A stretch of 64,000 nucleotides of DNA, taken from the NCBI GenBank assembly GCA_027310825.1, contig DAIDAC010000004.1, positions 1 to 64,000 on the forward strand, given 5' to 3'. The position numbers were made by a program, and so were the translations under genes. This document shows, piece by piece, positions 41,448 through 49,721 of this stretch (positions are counted from its first letter, which is position 1; every line of letters begins with the position of its first letter). The notes below the pieces were generated by a model. That model saw only the letters and a list, made by a program, of their open reading frames with translations, did not search any database and was not told the DNA's origin. Origin of the DNA: Candidatus Micrarchaeaceae archaeon (GTDB lineage Archaea; Micrarchaeota; Micrarchaeia; Micrarchaeales; Micrarchaeaceae).

Positions 41448-42398
41448 TTAATCCTTTACGCCGTCCGGTGTCACCTTGATGACGCATTCTCCTTCTGGCT
41501 GGCTTGGCGAGTCGACAAGCCTGATTATTCGTTTTTCCTCTTTGCTCTTTCTTAGATAAAGTCGCGTGGTCGCTGCGTGAGCAAGGACGTTTCCACCTAT
41601 TGGTGTTGTCGGGTCGCCGAAAAGAATTCCTGGGTTGTCCATTACCTGGTTTGTTATGTAGATTGCCAAGTTGTGCTTATCTGCAAGCGTCTGAAGCCTG
41701 TGAATGTGCGAGTTTAGCTTTGATTGTCTTTCGCTAAGCGCGCCCCTTCCGAGGAATTCCGCCCTGAAAAGCGATGTGAGCGAGTCGACAACTATGAGTT
41801 TTATGTTCTTTTCTATGATAAGCTTGTCTGCCCTTTCTGCAGTAAGCATCTGCTGCTCTGTGGTCAAAGCCCTTACAACTATTATGTTCTCGAGTATTTT
41901 CTTTTGGTCAAGACCTGCTGCCTTTGCCATTGCTGCTATTCTTTCAGGCCTGAATGTTCCTTCTGTGTCTATGAAAAGCGCTGCTCCTTCAAGACCGCCG
42001 TCCTTCTTTGGAAGCTGGACGTTGACCGATAGTTGAAACGCGATTTGCGATTTTCCTGAGGAGAATTTGCCGTATGCCTCTGTTATCGCGTTCGTCTCTA
42101 CGCCTCCCCCGATCATTTCGTCGAGGTCCTTTGATCCTGTCGTTATCTTGCCGATATCTTTTCTCTTTTGAAGTATGGCTTCCCCAGTTTCATAGTTTAC
42201 TGTTGTTGATTCCTGTGCTGCCGCGATCGCTTTCTTCGCCGCGTCTACACTGATCCCGGACTGCTCAGACAGGTCGTGAGGCGAAGACACGGCTACCTTT
42301 TCGAGGGTGTCTATGCCGAAGCTTCGCAGTTTTTCTGCAGCAACTTCCCCTATGCCGGGCAAATCCTCTAACTCCCTTATTGCTTTGTCTTTTGCCAT
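41448..42398 (-). CDS. radA: DNA repair and recombination protein RadA
   Basis: This 316-residue archaeal RecA/Rad51 recombinase has an N-terminal helix-hairpin-helix (LEDLPGIGEVAAEKLRSFGI), Walker A AYGKFSSGKSQ (near residue 108), Walker B LIVVDSLTSLFR and the L2 region TPIGGNVLAHAATTRLYLRK. It forms filaments on single-stranded DNA for strand exchange. First gene of the radA-dphB-endA group. Confidence 0.98.
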   Translation of the reverse strand: MAKDKAIRELEDLPGIGEVAAEKLRSFGIDTLEKVAVSSPHDLSEQSGISVDAAKKAIAAAQESTTVNYETGEAILQKRKDIGKITTGSKDLDEMIGGGVETNAITEAYGKFSSGKSQIAFQLSVNVQLPKKDGGLEGAALFIDTEGTFRPERIAAMAKAAGLDQKKILENIIVVRALTTEQQMLTAERADKLIIEKNIKLIVVDSLTSLFRAEFLGRGALSERQSKLNSHIHRLQTLADKHNLAIYITNQVMDNPGILFGDPTTPIGGNVLAHAATTRLYLRKSKEEKRIIRLVDSPSQPEGECVIKVTPDGVKD

Positions 42399-42529
42399 GA
42401 AAACACGAGATGAATGCTATTCTTTATGCACAAATAAGTATTTATTGATGAGCATTGGAAAGTCCGAATTCCTGTTTCGGATACGACGTAATTCCGCACA
42501 CTATAAATATCTGGAAAAGACCAATAACG

Positions 42530-43111
42530 ATGATTGAAATGGCGTCTCAAAGGGACATAGCTGCAACGCAGGTCGGCATAGAGCTAGCAAAGCTGAGAGG
42601 ACTCATTAGCGTAGACGTTCAGGGATCCCCAGATATTATTGCAGTTTGGGAGAAGGCTACAAGGAGAGCTGCGCCTGCACTTTACGGCGATGCCGGAGTC
42701 AGGTTGGGCGACGGTGTGCTTCTATCGCTGGCCAATCTCCGTGACGACATTATACAGGCAATGACAAACGAACTTAAGATTACGGAGCTTCCGGACGACG
42801 CACAGAAAATTATTGCGATGGTTGAAAAAGGGATAAATTCATCGGAAGTGTCCAACCCAGTCAGGCAGGCGCTGGCAACCATGTTAGAAGTCTACAAGTG
42901 CGTGGGCGGAATACTTTCTTACAGCAGCATGTTGAGGCGCGGGCAGCAGGCACCGACGACAGTGCAGCCAAAGGAGCTTGTAAGACAACCAGAAGACAGC
43001 GACCGTGAGCTCGACGTCCTGCTTTTCAGATTCGCACATTTAGAGGAAGCAAAACCGTCAGAGAAAGCCAAGAACGACGATTCCGGCAAGGCCTCCGACA
43101 ACGCTGCATAG
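42530..43111 (+). CDS. Orphan helical protein
   Basis: This protein of about 193 residues is helical through residue 130, then has a charged, disordered tail rich in Glu, Lys, Asp and Ser. No membrane segment. A TATA box (CTATAAATATC, 42500-42511) sits 26 nt before ATG 42530; ATG 42539 is an alternative. The last 54 nt overlap the convergent DUF92 gene. Function unknown. Confidence 0.68.
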   Translation: MIEMASQRDIAATQVGIELAKLRGLISVDVQGSPDIIAVWEKATRRAAPALYGDAGVRLGDGVLLSLANLRDDIIQAMTNELKITELPDDAQKIIAMVEKGINSSEVSNPVRQALATMLEVYKCVGGILSYSSMLRRGQQAPTTVQPKELVRQPEDSDRELDVLLFRFAHLEEAKPSEKAKNDDSGKASDNAA

Positions 43112-43792
43112 GAAGTTTGACGAGTACTTAGTCCCTATTCCTTTTTCTTCGAAGTGGCCTAGCCACGAATCCATAAGCGTGCCGAAGAATCCGCCGAAGG
43201 TTATTGCGATTATAGGAACGATGTAGGCTTCGTAGAATACTACGCCGTTGCAGCCGTCCGCCGGGCAGTTGTAGACCTGCGGGTTAAGTATGTTGATTAG
43301 CACCAAGCCGAATACTGCTATGATGAATGCGCCAAATGCTCCGGCAGATAAGCCTAGCAGGGTAACTCCTCCCGATTCGCCCTTTTGCACCTTCTTCAGT
43401 GTTATTATCGATGTTGGTGTTCCATCAAGAACGCCTATCTCGCTGCTGAACTTGTCTGCGGTGACGCTGGCTGCGCTGGAAAGAAAGCCGAGCAACAGCA
43501 GGTTTGACGCAGTGAACATCCCAAATGAAGAAGCAATAAGGTAGCCGAAAGCGAAGAGCAGAGGTCCAGTTCCGTTCGCGACTACGTTCTTGACTCCTCT
43601 TGTCTGCTGGTAAAGCCGCGCCTGTTTTTTGTACTTCCTGCCTTTGCCAGTAACCATGGCCGAGAGCACCAAAAATAGGATCATTACAAACACAAAAATC
43701 AAGCCGTAATGCGGGCCTCCAAAGTAGTAAAGCAGCGCTGCGATCAGCACTGCTAGAATTACCCCTTTGACGTCGAGAGTTAGCACATCCAT
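43058..43792 (-). CDS. DUF92 family membrane protein
   Basis: This protein of about 244 residues with six or so helices carries the DUF92 signatures SVTADKFSSEIGVLDG (near residue 110) and GGFFGTLMDSWLGHFEEKG (near 205). Plant relatives (VTE6) are phytyl-phosphate kinases; archaeal members are thought to act on isoprenoid phosphates, but this is unproven here. An NCPADGC insert lies in an external loop. The start is uncertain: ATG 43792, or TTG 43861 just below a TATA element. Confidence 0.88.
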   Translation of the reverse strand: MDVLTLDVKGVILAVLIAALLYYFGGPHYGLIFVFVMILFLVLSAMVTGKGRKYKKQARLYQQTRGVKNVVANGTGPLLFAFGYLIASSFGMFTASNLLLLGFLSSAASVTADKFSSEIGVLDGTPTSIITLKKVQKGESGGVTLLGLSAGAFGAFIIAVFGLVLINILNPQVYNCPADGCNGVVFYEAYIVPIIAITFGGFFGTLMDSWLGHFEEKGIGTKYSSNFLCSVVGGLAGIVVLGFL

Positions 43793-43866
43793 TAGCCATA
43801 ACCTGCGTGGGATACTGCCCCGGTATTCGGTTGCAGAAATTCCGCTATTCGATAGCGACAAGAAGC

Positions 43867-43878
43867 TTTATAAATATA
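43867..43878 (+). promoter_or_regulatory. TATA element at the head of a gene-poor stretch
   Basis: TTTATAAATATA can serve the forward candidate RNA at about 43900. Read the other way, TATATTTATAAA could serve the DUF92 gene. Confidence 0.45.
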
Positions 43879-43899
43879 CCTACCGCTTTAATATTACGA

Positions 43900-44067
43900 G
43901 TTCTCTAAACTGTAGGAAGGTCGTGAAGAACTGGTCGCCTTGCTGGGGGGCGTTCTTGCCTCCTGGCACTTTTTCTGCTGTGAATTTAAGCACGAATAGC
44001 CTTGGCTATTCGTTGCACAGAAACAAAGCGCACACGGCTAACTGCACGTGCAGCGTGCCAGTTTTCT
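43900..44067 (+). ncRNA. Candidate structured RNA, unassigned
   Basis: About 165 nt without a plausible protein, headed by a TATA element about 28 nt upstream. It contains a strong hairpin (CGAATAGC/GCTATTCG, 43993-44012) and ends in a terminator-like stem (CTG-CACG/CGTG-C-CAG, 44042-44061) followed by TTTTCT. An AAGAAC/GTTCTT stem is possible at about 43925-43958. It begins with CTAAACTGTAGGAAG, repeated exactly at 44177-44191. It resembles no RNA I can name; tests against RNase P and SRP RNA landmarks failed. Confidence 0.3.
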
Positions 44068-44406
44068 AACGTTTAAATACCTATTTGTGCCTAAAAGGTT
44101 TAGGAATGCGTGCGCCGACGCTCTATAAGCAGGCAATCTTGTTGTGGTTTAAAGATAATAAAACTTAGCTGCTGCACTAAACTGTAGGAAGTTAGAAGTG
44201 TGATGGTAGTGGAATGCTTATCCCATGACAGAGTTTCTTGCTGTTAAAGGTAGTCACATACCAGCCCTGGGAACGTTTTCATTCCGCTACATATACTATA
44301 ACGTAGTTGAGATATTTACGGGTTGCGCCCGGGTATTTACGTATTTCCGGTTAGTTGGACTTGCGTCAAAGGAAAAGCGTATATACTGTTTACTATTTAT
44401 TGAAAA
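44068..44406. other. Gene-poor stretch with repeated promoter/motif units
   Basis: These 339 nt hold no convincing protein gene. There are TATA-like boxes at 44071-44080 and 44147-44153, a degenerate copy of the CTAAA...TAGGAA motif at 44091-44108 and an exact 15-nt copy at 44177-44191. A possible leaderless 20-codon ORF lies at 44106-44168, and a 66-codon ORF at 44225 runs into tRNA-Ser. Either several small RNAs or decayed sequence. Confidence 0.4.
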
Positions 44407-44530
44407 CGCCAGGAGGGAGATTTGAACTCCCAATCCCCGAAAGGACCGGTTTGCTTGTTTGCATCACTAATCAGCTCTTGATATTTTAAAAATTCAAGAC
44501 CGGCGCAATACCGGATTATGCGATCCTGGC
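44407..44530 (-). tRNA. tRNA-Ser(UGA) with a 41-nt intron
   Basis: The reverse strand gives acceptor GCCAGGA/TCCTGGC with G73. The anticodon stem CCGGT/ACCGG encloses loop C T T G A A (anticodon UGA), and there is a class II variable arm (CC-TTTC-GGGG). The T arm is GGGAG-TTCAAAT-CTCCC. An intron of about 41 nt (44452-44492) interrupts position 37/38; TCTTGA of the anticodon loop pairs with intron TCAAGA, giving the central helix of a bulge-helix-bulge for EndA. Confidence 0.92.
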
Positions 44531-44570
44531 TTACAGACTCTTTTATCAAGAAGTAATTTAAGATGATGTT

Positions 44571-46424
44571 ATGAACGCGAAGATAGTTGAGACTTTGAAA
44601 GCTTGTGCTAAAAAATTTGAATCTTTGACTTCTGGCTGCTTCTTTGAGATAGCAGAAGAGAAACCAGGCGTGGCTTACATGTTTGGCGAACGGCTGGAGA
44701 GCTTGCGGTGCGTAGAAGGCCGCCAATCCAGTTATGGAAAGGCCAAAGACGCGTGGGAATGGACGAAAGACAGTGGCCCTGTGCTTATAGAACCTGACAA
44801 CGAGCCAAACCCTCACATCCTCGTAGTGGGGATGAGCGGCTTTGGGAAGAGCACGCTTTGCAAGTCGCTGATTTTGGAGATTTGTAGGGCAGGAAAGAAG
44901 ATAATGGTGTTCGACGTCCACAACGAACACACAGACGCGATAAAAAGTGTCGGTGGGGAGGTAAGGAACGCTCTTTATTCTGGAATAAATCTGCTCGCTC
45001 TTGACGGAATGACAGTAAGCGAGCGTGTTGATGGCCTTGTTGATCTTTTTGCAGAGGTGTACAGGCTTGGCGGCATACAAATAGCGAAGTTGGGCGAATG
45101 CCTAAAGTACACCTACAGGAGGTTTGGTGCGCAAGGAGAAAACGCGGTCTCCTTGGAGAAAACCCCGACCATGGACGACTTGATTGACGAACTTAGCGTC
45201 TTTATAATGCATTCCAAGACTTCTACGGAGCGCGACGGTTTGCTGAACCTCAGAACAAAGCTAAGGCCGTTGAACACCGCAGCATTCAATAAAAACTTCG
45301 TTACTTTAGAACAGCTTAGAGGTTCCGTAATGTCGTTCTCGCTTGCCAGATTAAAAAGCAAGGAAGCTCGTGCCATTTACATAAACGAGCTGCTGAAAAG
45401 ACTCTATCTGACCATGAAAGACAACACCAGAGAGCAGGGAATACGCCATTACATAATGATAGATGAGGCACAATTCTTGCTCGGGAACGGCAGCATGGCA
45501 GGTGAGTTGATAAAGCGGTTGATAGAAGAAGGTAGAAAGTATGGAGTAGGCCTGATAGTCGCGACCCATTCCGCGAGCGCGCTTGACAAACAGATTGTGG
45601 CCAACGCTTCAACATTCATAAGTTTTTATTCGAGGGAGCCGGACGAAGTAGAATACGTTTCGAAACTTCTGTCGAATGGAAATCGGGAGATGGCTGAGGC
45701 TGTAAAGAGCCGTATGTTGCAGATGAAACAGCACGAAGCGCTTGTCGCGTCTGGCAGTATCGGCACGCCATTATTGGTGAGAACGCTCTCTGCTGCAGAA
45801 GTCATACTGCAATTGGACAATGACAAGCTTGCGGAGGCGGCTGAAAAGGAGTTAAAACAGGATATTGTTGCATTCGCGCTCAGGCCTGTCAGCAATAAAA
45901 TGTTGTGTGAGAAGTTTGGTGCGAAAGCCGAGGCTTCGGCACTCGATCTGATCAGCACTGGAGAACTTGGCATAATGACCTGGAAGCCGACAGCAGATGA
46001 AAAGGACAACGAAACTTGGTACATGATGAAAAATGGTGGACTTAGCATACAGCACGAGGTCTTCGTAAGAAAAATCTCTGAAGGACTTTCGCTGCATGGA
46101 ATAAAGAATGTTACGACGCTACAGGGCAGCGATAAGCCGGATATTATCGCGTTCACAAAAGCTGGGAACGCTGCAGTAGAATATGAAACTGGCAACAAGA
46201 AAAGTTCCATACCGACCAAAGTGATGCTAGAAAGGCGAATAAAGAACTACTCTGCAGTCTACGTCTTTGTCGCAGATGATCATTATGAAAGGTATTGCAG
46301 GAATTTCGCACAGGATAAATTACACATAGTAAAATTCTGTGACTTGGATTCAGTAGCGAAAGCGCTTCTGGACTTAGAGCCTGTGGCGGCGCAACATAAC
46401 AATTTAAAAGAGGCTCCGACATAA
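44571..46424 (+). CDS. HerA/DUF87-type ATPase with C-terminal nuclease-like domain
   Basis: This 617-residue protein has a HerA/VirB4-like P-loop: Walker A VVGMSGFGKST (residues 85-95), FDVHNEH (114-120), Walker B HYIMIDEAQF (293-302) and VATHSASALDKQ (330-341). A winged-helix-like region follows (about 430-490). Residues 520-575 (SDKPDIIAF ... AVEYETGNKK) fit a PD-(D/E)XK nuclease, with D524, E537/E539 and K543. It may be a hexameric DNA-translocating ATPase joined to a nuclease, for DNA processing, transfer or defence. It starts 41 nt from the divergent tRNA-Ser and ends 7 nt before the UbiA-family gene. NurA is not adjacent. Confidence 0.85.
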   Translation: MNAKIVETLKACAKKFESLTSGCFFEIAEEKPGVAYMFGERLESLRCVEGRQSSYGKAKDAWEWTKDSGPVLIEPDNEPNPHILVVGMSGFGKSTLCKSLILEICRAGKKIMVFDVHNEHTDAIKSVGGEVRNALYSGINLLALDGMTVSERVDGLVDLFAEVYRLGGIQIAKLGECLKYTYRRFGAQGENAVSLEKTPTMDDLIDELSVFIMHSKTSTERDGLLNLRTKLRPLNTAAFNKNFVTLEQLRGSVMSFSLARLKSKEARAIYINELLKRLYLTMKDNTREQGIRHYIMIDEAQFLLGNGSMAGELIKRLIEEGRKYGVGLIVATHSASALDKQIVANASTFISFYSREPDEVEYVSKLLSNGNREMAEAVKSRMLQMKQHEALVASGSIGTPLLVRTLSAAEVILQLDNDKLAEAAEKELKQDIVAFALRPVSNKMLCEKFGAKAEASALDLISTGELGIMTWKPTADEKDNETWYMMKNGGLSIQHEVFVRKISEGLSLHGIKNVTTLQGSDKPDIIAFTKAGNAAVEYETGNKKSSIPTKVMLERRIKNYSAVYVFVADDHYERYCRNFAQDKLHIVKFCDLDSVAKALLDLEPVAAQHNNLKEAPT

Positions 46425-46431
46425 CTTTATC

Positions 46432-47301
46432 ATGAATAAACTGGTAGCGATTGCTAAGCTGACAAGGATAGAGCATTCGATAATGCTGATCATTGCCGTG
46501 CTTGCTGCAGAACTCATTGCCGGGGGCCTCCCAAGCCTCCAGATAGTTCTGCTTAGCCTGGTGAGCGCGATCTTCGTGAGTGCTGGCGCGTTCGCGATAA
46601 ATGACTATTTTGACGTCGCTGCCGACAGAGCCAACGGCTTGAAGAACAGGCCGATAGTCGCAGGAGCGATATCGAAACGGGGCGCCTTTGGCGTGGCCAT
46701 TGCATGCTTTGTAATCGGAATACTGGCGAGCGCGCCGATCAATGTCTATGTTCTGACGATTGCAGTTATCTTTAGCGTTCTTGATTACCTTTACAGCTAC
46801 AAAATGAAGGACATTGCAGTCCTCGGCAACGCCTACGTTGCGCTCGGCATGGCGCTCCCGTTCGTTTTCGGAACGTTTGTAGTGACTACTGCAATACCTC
46901 CATCAATAATCTTTATCTTCTTCATCATTTTCCTGAGTGGGGTTGCTCGCGAGATACACGGAGCAATCCGCGACAAAGAAGGAGACATGAAGGCCAGGAG
47001 GTCGAGGAATATCGTTTACAAAATTGGTGTGAAAAAGTCTGCTCAGCTCGCATTCATACTTTACGCCGAGGCGATTGCGTTGAGCGAGTTCCTTTTTGTT
47101 TTCAGGGCCCCGTTCGCCTACAACCTTGTCTACATAATCCCGATAACGATAGTCAACATTGCGCTCTTTTACGTAGCTGCTGGTTACTACGCGAAGCCCA
47201 CAAAAGAGTTCTTCAAAAGGTCGAGGAACATAAGCCTTGGAGCCATGGCTCTGGCTCTGATAAGTTACCTGATTGCGGCAATCTACTTCTTGCCGATATA
47301 A
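46432..47301 (+). CDS. UbiA-family prenyltransferase (likely DGGGP synthase)
   Basis: This 289-residue integral membrane prenyltransferase has about eight helices. The first Asp-rich motif is NDYFDVAADRANGLKNRP (near residue 62) and the second is RDKEGDMKARRSRNIV (near 180). In archaea the closest role is (S)-2,3-di-O-geranylgeranylglyceryl phosphate synthase, which adds the second geranylgeranyl chain of membrane lipids. Substrate choice within UbiA is hard to read, so menaquinone-type prenylation is the alternative. Seven nt after the HerA-like gene. Confidence 0.88.
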   Translation: MNKLVAIAKLTRIEHSIMLIIAVLAAELIAGGLPSLQIVLLSLVSAIFVSAGAFAINDYFDVAADRANGLKNRPIVAGAISKRGAFGVAIACFVIGILASAPINVYVLTIAVIFSVLDYLYSYKMKDIAVLGNAYVALGMALPFVFGTFVVTTAIPPSIIFIFFIIFLSGVAREIHGAIRDKEGDMKARRSRNIVYKIGVKKSAQLAFILYAEAIALSEFLFVFRAPFAYNLVYIIPITIVNIALFYVAAGYYAKPTKEFFKRSRNISLGAMALALISYLIAAIYFLPI

Positions 47302-47303
47302 AA

Positions 47304-47993
47304 TTAGGCCTGTGACTGAGGAGCCTCCTGCTGCTGGAAGTTCGAGCGGCCTCCTTCACTCTTCGCTTCGAAGTCCTGCGGAGCAAACTTGAATTCCTCG
47401 TTGCCCTTTATCTCTCCGCGAGCCTTCAGCACCTCTCTAGCCAAAAGGTAGTAGATGAATGCGAGCGACTTCCTTCCGCGGTTGTTCGCCGGGATTATCA
47501 GATCTATGAACTTTGTCGAGTTGTCTGTATCGCTGAGCGCCACTATCGGAATGTTCTGCATGCTGGCCTCCTTGATCGCCTGCTTCTCGTTCCTCGAGTC
47601 GCTTATCATGATAAGCTTAGACTCCATGTAGTCATCCCTGTGCGGATTTGTGAATATTCCAGGTGTCACTCTGCCCTTTATGAAGTTTGCCCCGATTATG
47701 CCGGCGAACTTCTCCGCGGCGACAATCGCGTATATTCTTGATGCAGTGACAACAACGTCCTTTGGACTGTATCTTGCTATCATAGAAGCTGCTGTCTTTA
47801 TCTTAGCGTCGATTGTCTTGAGGTCTAGAAGGTAGAGGCCGTCCTCTCTTGTCTTGTAGATGAATTTCTTCATTCCCGCGCTCTTGGTCTTCGTGGCTAT
47901 GTGTATTCCTACCTCAAGGTACTCGTTCTGGTTGACCAGAAGCTGTTGATCGTCTTGAACCTGTTCCATTACTTGTTGTTCTGTTTCTGACAT
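47304..47993 (-). CDS. rps2: Small-subunit ribosomal protein S2
   Basis: This 229-residue protein has the S2 blocks YLEVGIHIATKTKSAGMKKFIY, GRVTPGIFTNP and IDLIIPANNRGRKSLAFIYYLLARE. Both ends carry Gln/Glu-rich tails beyond the family core. Last gene of the rpoD operon, separated from rpoN by tRNA-Pro(GGG). GTGATTTAA precedes the ATG. Confidence 0.97.
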   Translation of the reverse strand: MSETEQQVMEQVQDDQQLLVNQNEYLEVGIHIATKTKSAGMKKFIYKTREDGLYLLDLKTIDAKIKTAASMIARYSPKDVVVTASRIYAIVAAEKFAGIIGANFIKGRVTPGIFTNPHRDDYMESKLIMISDSRNEKQAIKEASMQNIPIVALSDTDNSTKFIDLIIPANNRGRKSLAFIYYLLAREVLKARGEIKGNEEFKFAPQDFEAKSEGGRSNFQQQEAPQSQA

Positions 47994-48007
47994 TTAAATC
48001 ACTTATG

Positions 48008-48080
48008 TGGGGCCGCCGAGATTTGAACTCGGATCACCAACACCCCAAGCTGGTAGTCTGCCAGGTTAGCCTACGGCCCC
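48008..48080 (-). tRNA. tRNA-Pro(GGG), inside a protein operon
   Basis: GGGGCCG/CGGCCCC acceptor with A73, anticodon stem CCAGC/GTTGG with loop TTGGGGT (anticodon GGG), and T arm CCGAG-TTCAAAT-CTCGG. It starts 7 nt after the rpoN stop and ends 14 nt before the rps2 ATG on the same strand, so its maturation would cut the polycistronic RNA. Confidence 0.95.
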
Positions 48081-48087
48081 GCCTGGC

Positions 48088-48288
48088 TTACTTCTTGTTG
48101 AACGTTATGAATTCATCAATCAATTCTACATTGCTGATGAACATGCGCCTGCAGCAGTATCTCTTTACTCCGAGATCGTCGAGAACCTTGCCTGCGTCCT
48201 CCTTCTCTTTGTTGACACGCTTGTCGTAATCTTCCCACTTGTCGGCGATAACAGCGCCGCACGTGAAACACCTTACAGGCATCATCAT
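48088..48288 (-). CDS. rpoN: RNA polymerase subunit N (Rpb10)
   Basis: This protein of about 66 residues has the zinc-binding N-terminus [11 protein letters not shown] and the atypical CC pair (KRYCCRRMF) that complete the Rpb10 zinc bundle. It docks with subunits D and L in RNA polymerase assembly. GTGAT precedes a run of three ATG codons; the first at 48288 is taken. Confidence 0.96.
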   Translation of the reverse strand: MMMPVRCFTCGAVIADKWEDYDKRVNKEKEDAGKVLDDLGVKRYCCRRMFISNVELIDEFITFNKK

Positions 48289-48307
48289 ATTTATCACTAA
48301 TCGTAAT

Positions 48308-48856
48308 TTATCTGTACGAAGTCTGGAATTTCGCCCTCGCTTTTGTGCCGAGGAACTTCTTTGGCTCTACTCTTCGTGCATCGTCAACTATTATTGAGCG
48401 GTCGTACTGCAAGAACTCCTTCTTCAGCGACTCGCTGCCTGAAAACGCAACTATGCCCTTTGCGATTGCGCCCCGAACGGCTTGCATCTGTGAACTGACA
48501 CCTCCGCCCTTTACATTTATGTTTATGTCCATTTTCTTTGCCCACTCCCTAGCTTGGCTTGATATCAGAAGCGGCTCCATAATCATGTTCTTGATTGCAT
48601 CGGTTTCGATTGCGCTGACCTGCTTGCCGTTGATTCTGAGCGAGCCTTTTCCTGCCTTGATGTAACCTCTAGCAATCGATCTCTTCCTCTTTGCCTTGAC
48701 AACTTTTGTCTTGCTCTCTTTCTTCGCTGTGCGCCTTTTTGCAGGAGCCTTCTTCACTGCCTGGGCGTCAGTTGTTGTTTGCTGCACCGGCTGCGGCTGT
48801 TGTGGCTGTGTTGTAGGTTGTGTAGTTTTCTGTGCCTGTGCTGGTTGTTCTGCCAT
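48308..48856 (-). CDS. rps9: Small-subunit ribosomal protein S9 with long N-terminal tail
   Basis: This 182-residue protein has an S9 core of about 130 residues ([38 protein letters not shown]; ending [13 protein letters not shown]). An N-terminal extension of about 55 residues is low-complexity Gln/Thr/Pro then Lys/Ala. The ending that reaches the P-site tRNA is intact. GTGAT precedes the ATG. Confidence 0.96.
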   Translation of the reverse strand: MAEQPAQAQKTTQPTTQPQQPQPVQQTTTDAQAVKKAPAKRRTAKKESKTKVVKAKRKRSIARGYIKAGKGSLRINGKQVSAIETDAIKNMIMEPLLISSQAREWAKKMDININVKGGGVSSQMQAVRGAIAKGIVAFSGSESLKKEFLQYDRSIIVDDARRVEPKKFLGTKARAKFQTSYR

Positions 48857-48861
48857 CAATA

Positions 48862-49317
48862 TCACTTTGTGCTGTAACCTAGGCTTTCCGATAGCTGCTT
48901 TGTAGTTATGTAGCCAACGTACATCTCCTTTGGATTCTTGCTCTTTATCTCTATCGGTTTAATGTCTTTGAATGCGCTTGGAATGCCAACGAACACCCTT
49001 AGGTTTTCGTATGCCTCTTTTCCTGTTGTCTTCTTCTTGTACGGAAGCATTCCCCTTATTACCCTCTTGACAAGCATGTCTGTCCTTCTAGGCCAGTATG
49101 GCGAGTGCTCAGGGTTTGCCTTCTCTTTTATGTCGAGCCTTGTCTTGTACTTCGCCTTTATGCCCTTCCTGTCTCCGCTGATTATCGCCATGTCGGAGTT
49201 GATTACTGCAACTTTCTTTCCGTTGAGAAGTTCCTTTGCCACTATGCTGGCAAGCCTGCCGAGCACTTTGTCCTTTGCGTCATAAACCTGATACTCCTTT
49301 GCGTTAATGTCCGTCAT
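48862..49317 (-). CDS. rpl13: Large-subunit ribosomal protein L13
   Basis: This 151-residue L13 has YDAKDKVLGRLASIVAKELLNGKKVAVINSD (split here) near the N-terminus and RRTDMLVKRVIRGMLPYKK with the conserved GMLP. Its ATG overlaps the rpl18e stop by one base. Confidence 0.97.
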   Translation of the reverse strand: MTDINAKEYQVYDAKDKVLGRLASIVAKELLNGKKVAVINSDMAIISGDRKGIKAKYKTRLDIKEKANPEHSPYWPRRTDMLVKRVIRGMLPYKKKTTGKEAYENLRVFVGIPSAFKDIKPIEIKSKNPKEMYVGYITTKQLSESLGYSTK

Positions 49318-49676
49318 TAAATCACTATCCTGATTTTCTTCTGCGCCATCATATCCTTGAGCGGGAGCGCCTTTGATCCTGATTCTTTTAGCGCCTTTAA
49401 TGCGCCGGCAGAATATTCGAGTGCAGTAACTGTGACTTTGTGGTCAAGCTTTCCGCTCGACACAAGCTTTCTTGGAATTATCACTATGTCGCCGTCGTTC
49501 GTCAATGAGTTAAGCCTGAAAATGCTGACAGCCCTTCGCTTCCTAGAAGGAACGTTGAGCATCGAATGCAGCCTTTTGTAGAGCTGAGCGTAGCTCTGGC
49601 CCCTCGCTGCGCTGTCGAAAGCAGTTAGCCATTCCATTACATTCTTCTTTTCGATGTTTGTCTTCATGAAATTCAT
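49317..49676 (-). CDS. rpl18e: Large-subunit ribosomal protein L18e
   Basis: This 119-residue protein of the L18e/L15p fold has the motif RAVSIFRLNSLTNDGDIVIIPRKLV in residues about 48-72 and GSKALPLKDMMAQKK. It follows tRNA-Leu(GAG) by about 45 nt of almost pure purine sequence. ATG 49667 is an alternative start three codons on. Confidence 0.95.
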   Translation of the reverse strand: MNFMKTNIEKKNVMEWLTAFDSAARGQSYAQLYKRLHSMLNVPSRKRRAVSIFRLNSLTNDGDIVIIPRKLVSSGKLDHKVTVTALEYSAGALKALKESGSKALPLKDMMAQKKIRIVI

Positions 49677-49716
49677 TCTTTCTTTTTCTTTTCTTTTTCT
49701 TTCTTTATTCTTCTAA
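49677..49716 (-). other. Purine tract between tRNA-Leu and rpl18e
   Basis: On the sense (reverse) strand about 40 nt are nearly all A and G (repeats of AAAGA and AAAAG) directly upstream of the rpl18e ATG. It would be the new 5' leader of the downstream mRNA after tRNA-Leu is cut out. An unstructured purine leader could substitute for a ribosome-binding site. Confidence 0.5.
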
Positions 49717-49721
49717 TCATA

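Noticed and set aside
43900-44067. Reading the candidate RNA as RNase P RNA (TAGGAAGGTC and CACAGAAAC resemble conserved blocks)
   Set aside because: The P4 pairing does not form at the right spacing, the AGAAA-type first block is altered, and the block is repeated at 44177 without the partner sequence.
44225-44425. 66-codon forward ORF upstream of tRNA-Ser
   Set aside because: It runs into the tRNA-Ser gene on the other strand, has no ribosome site and its composition is not protein-like.
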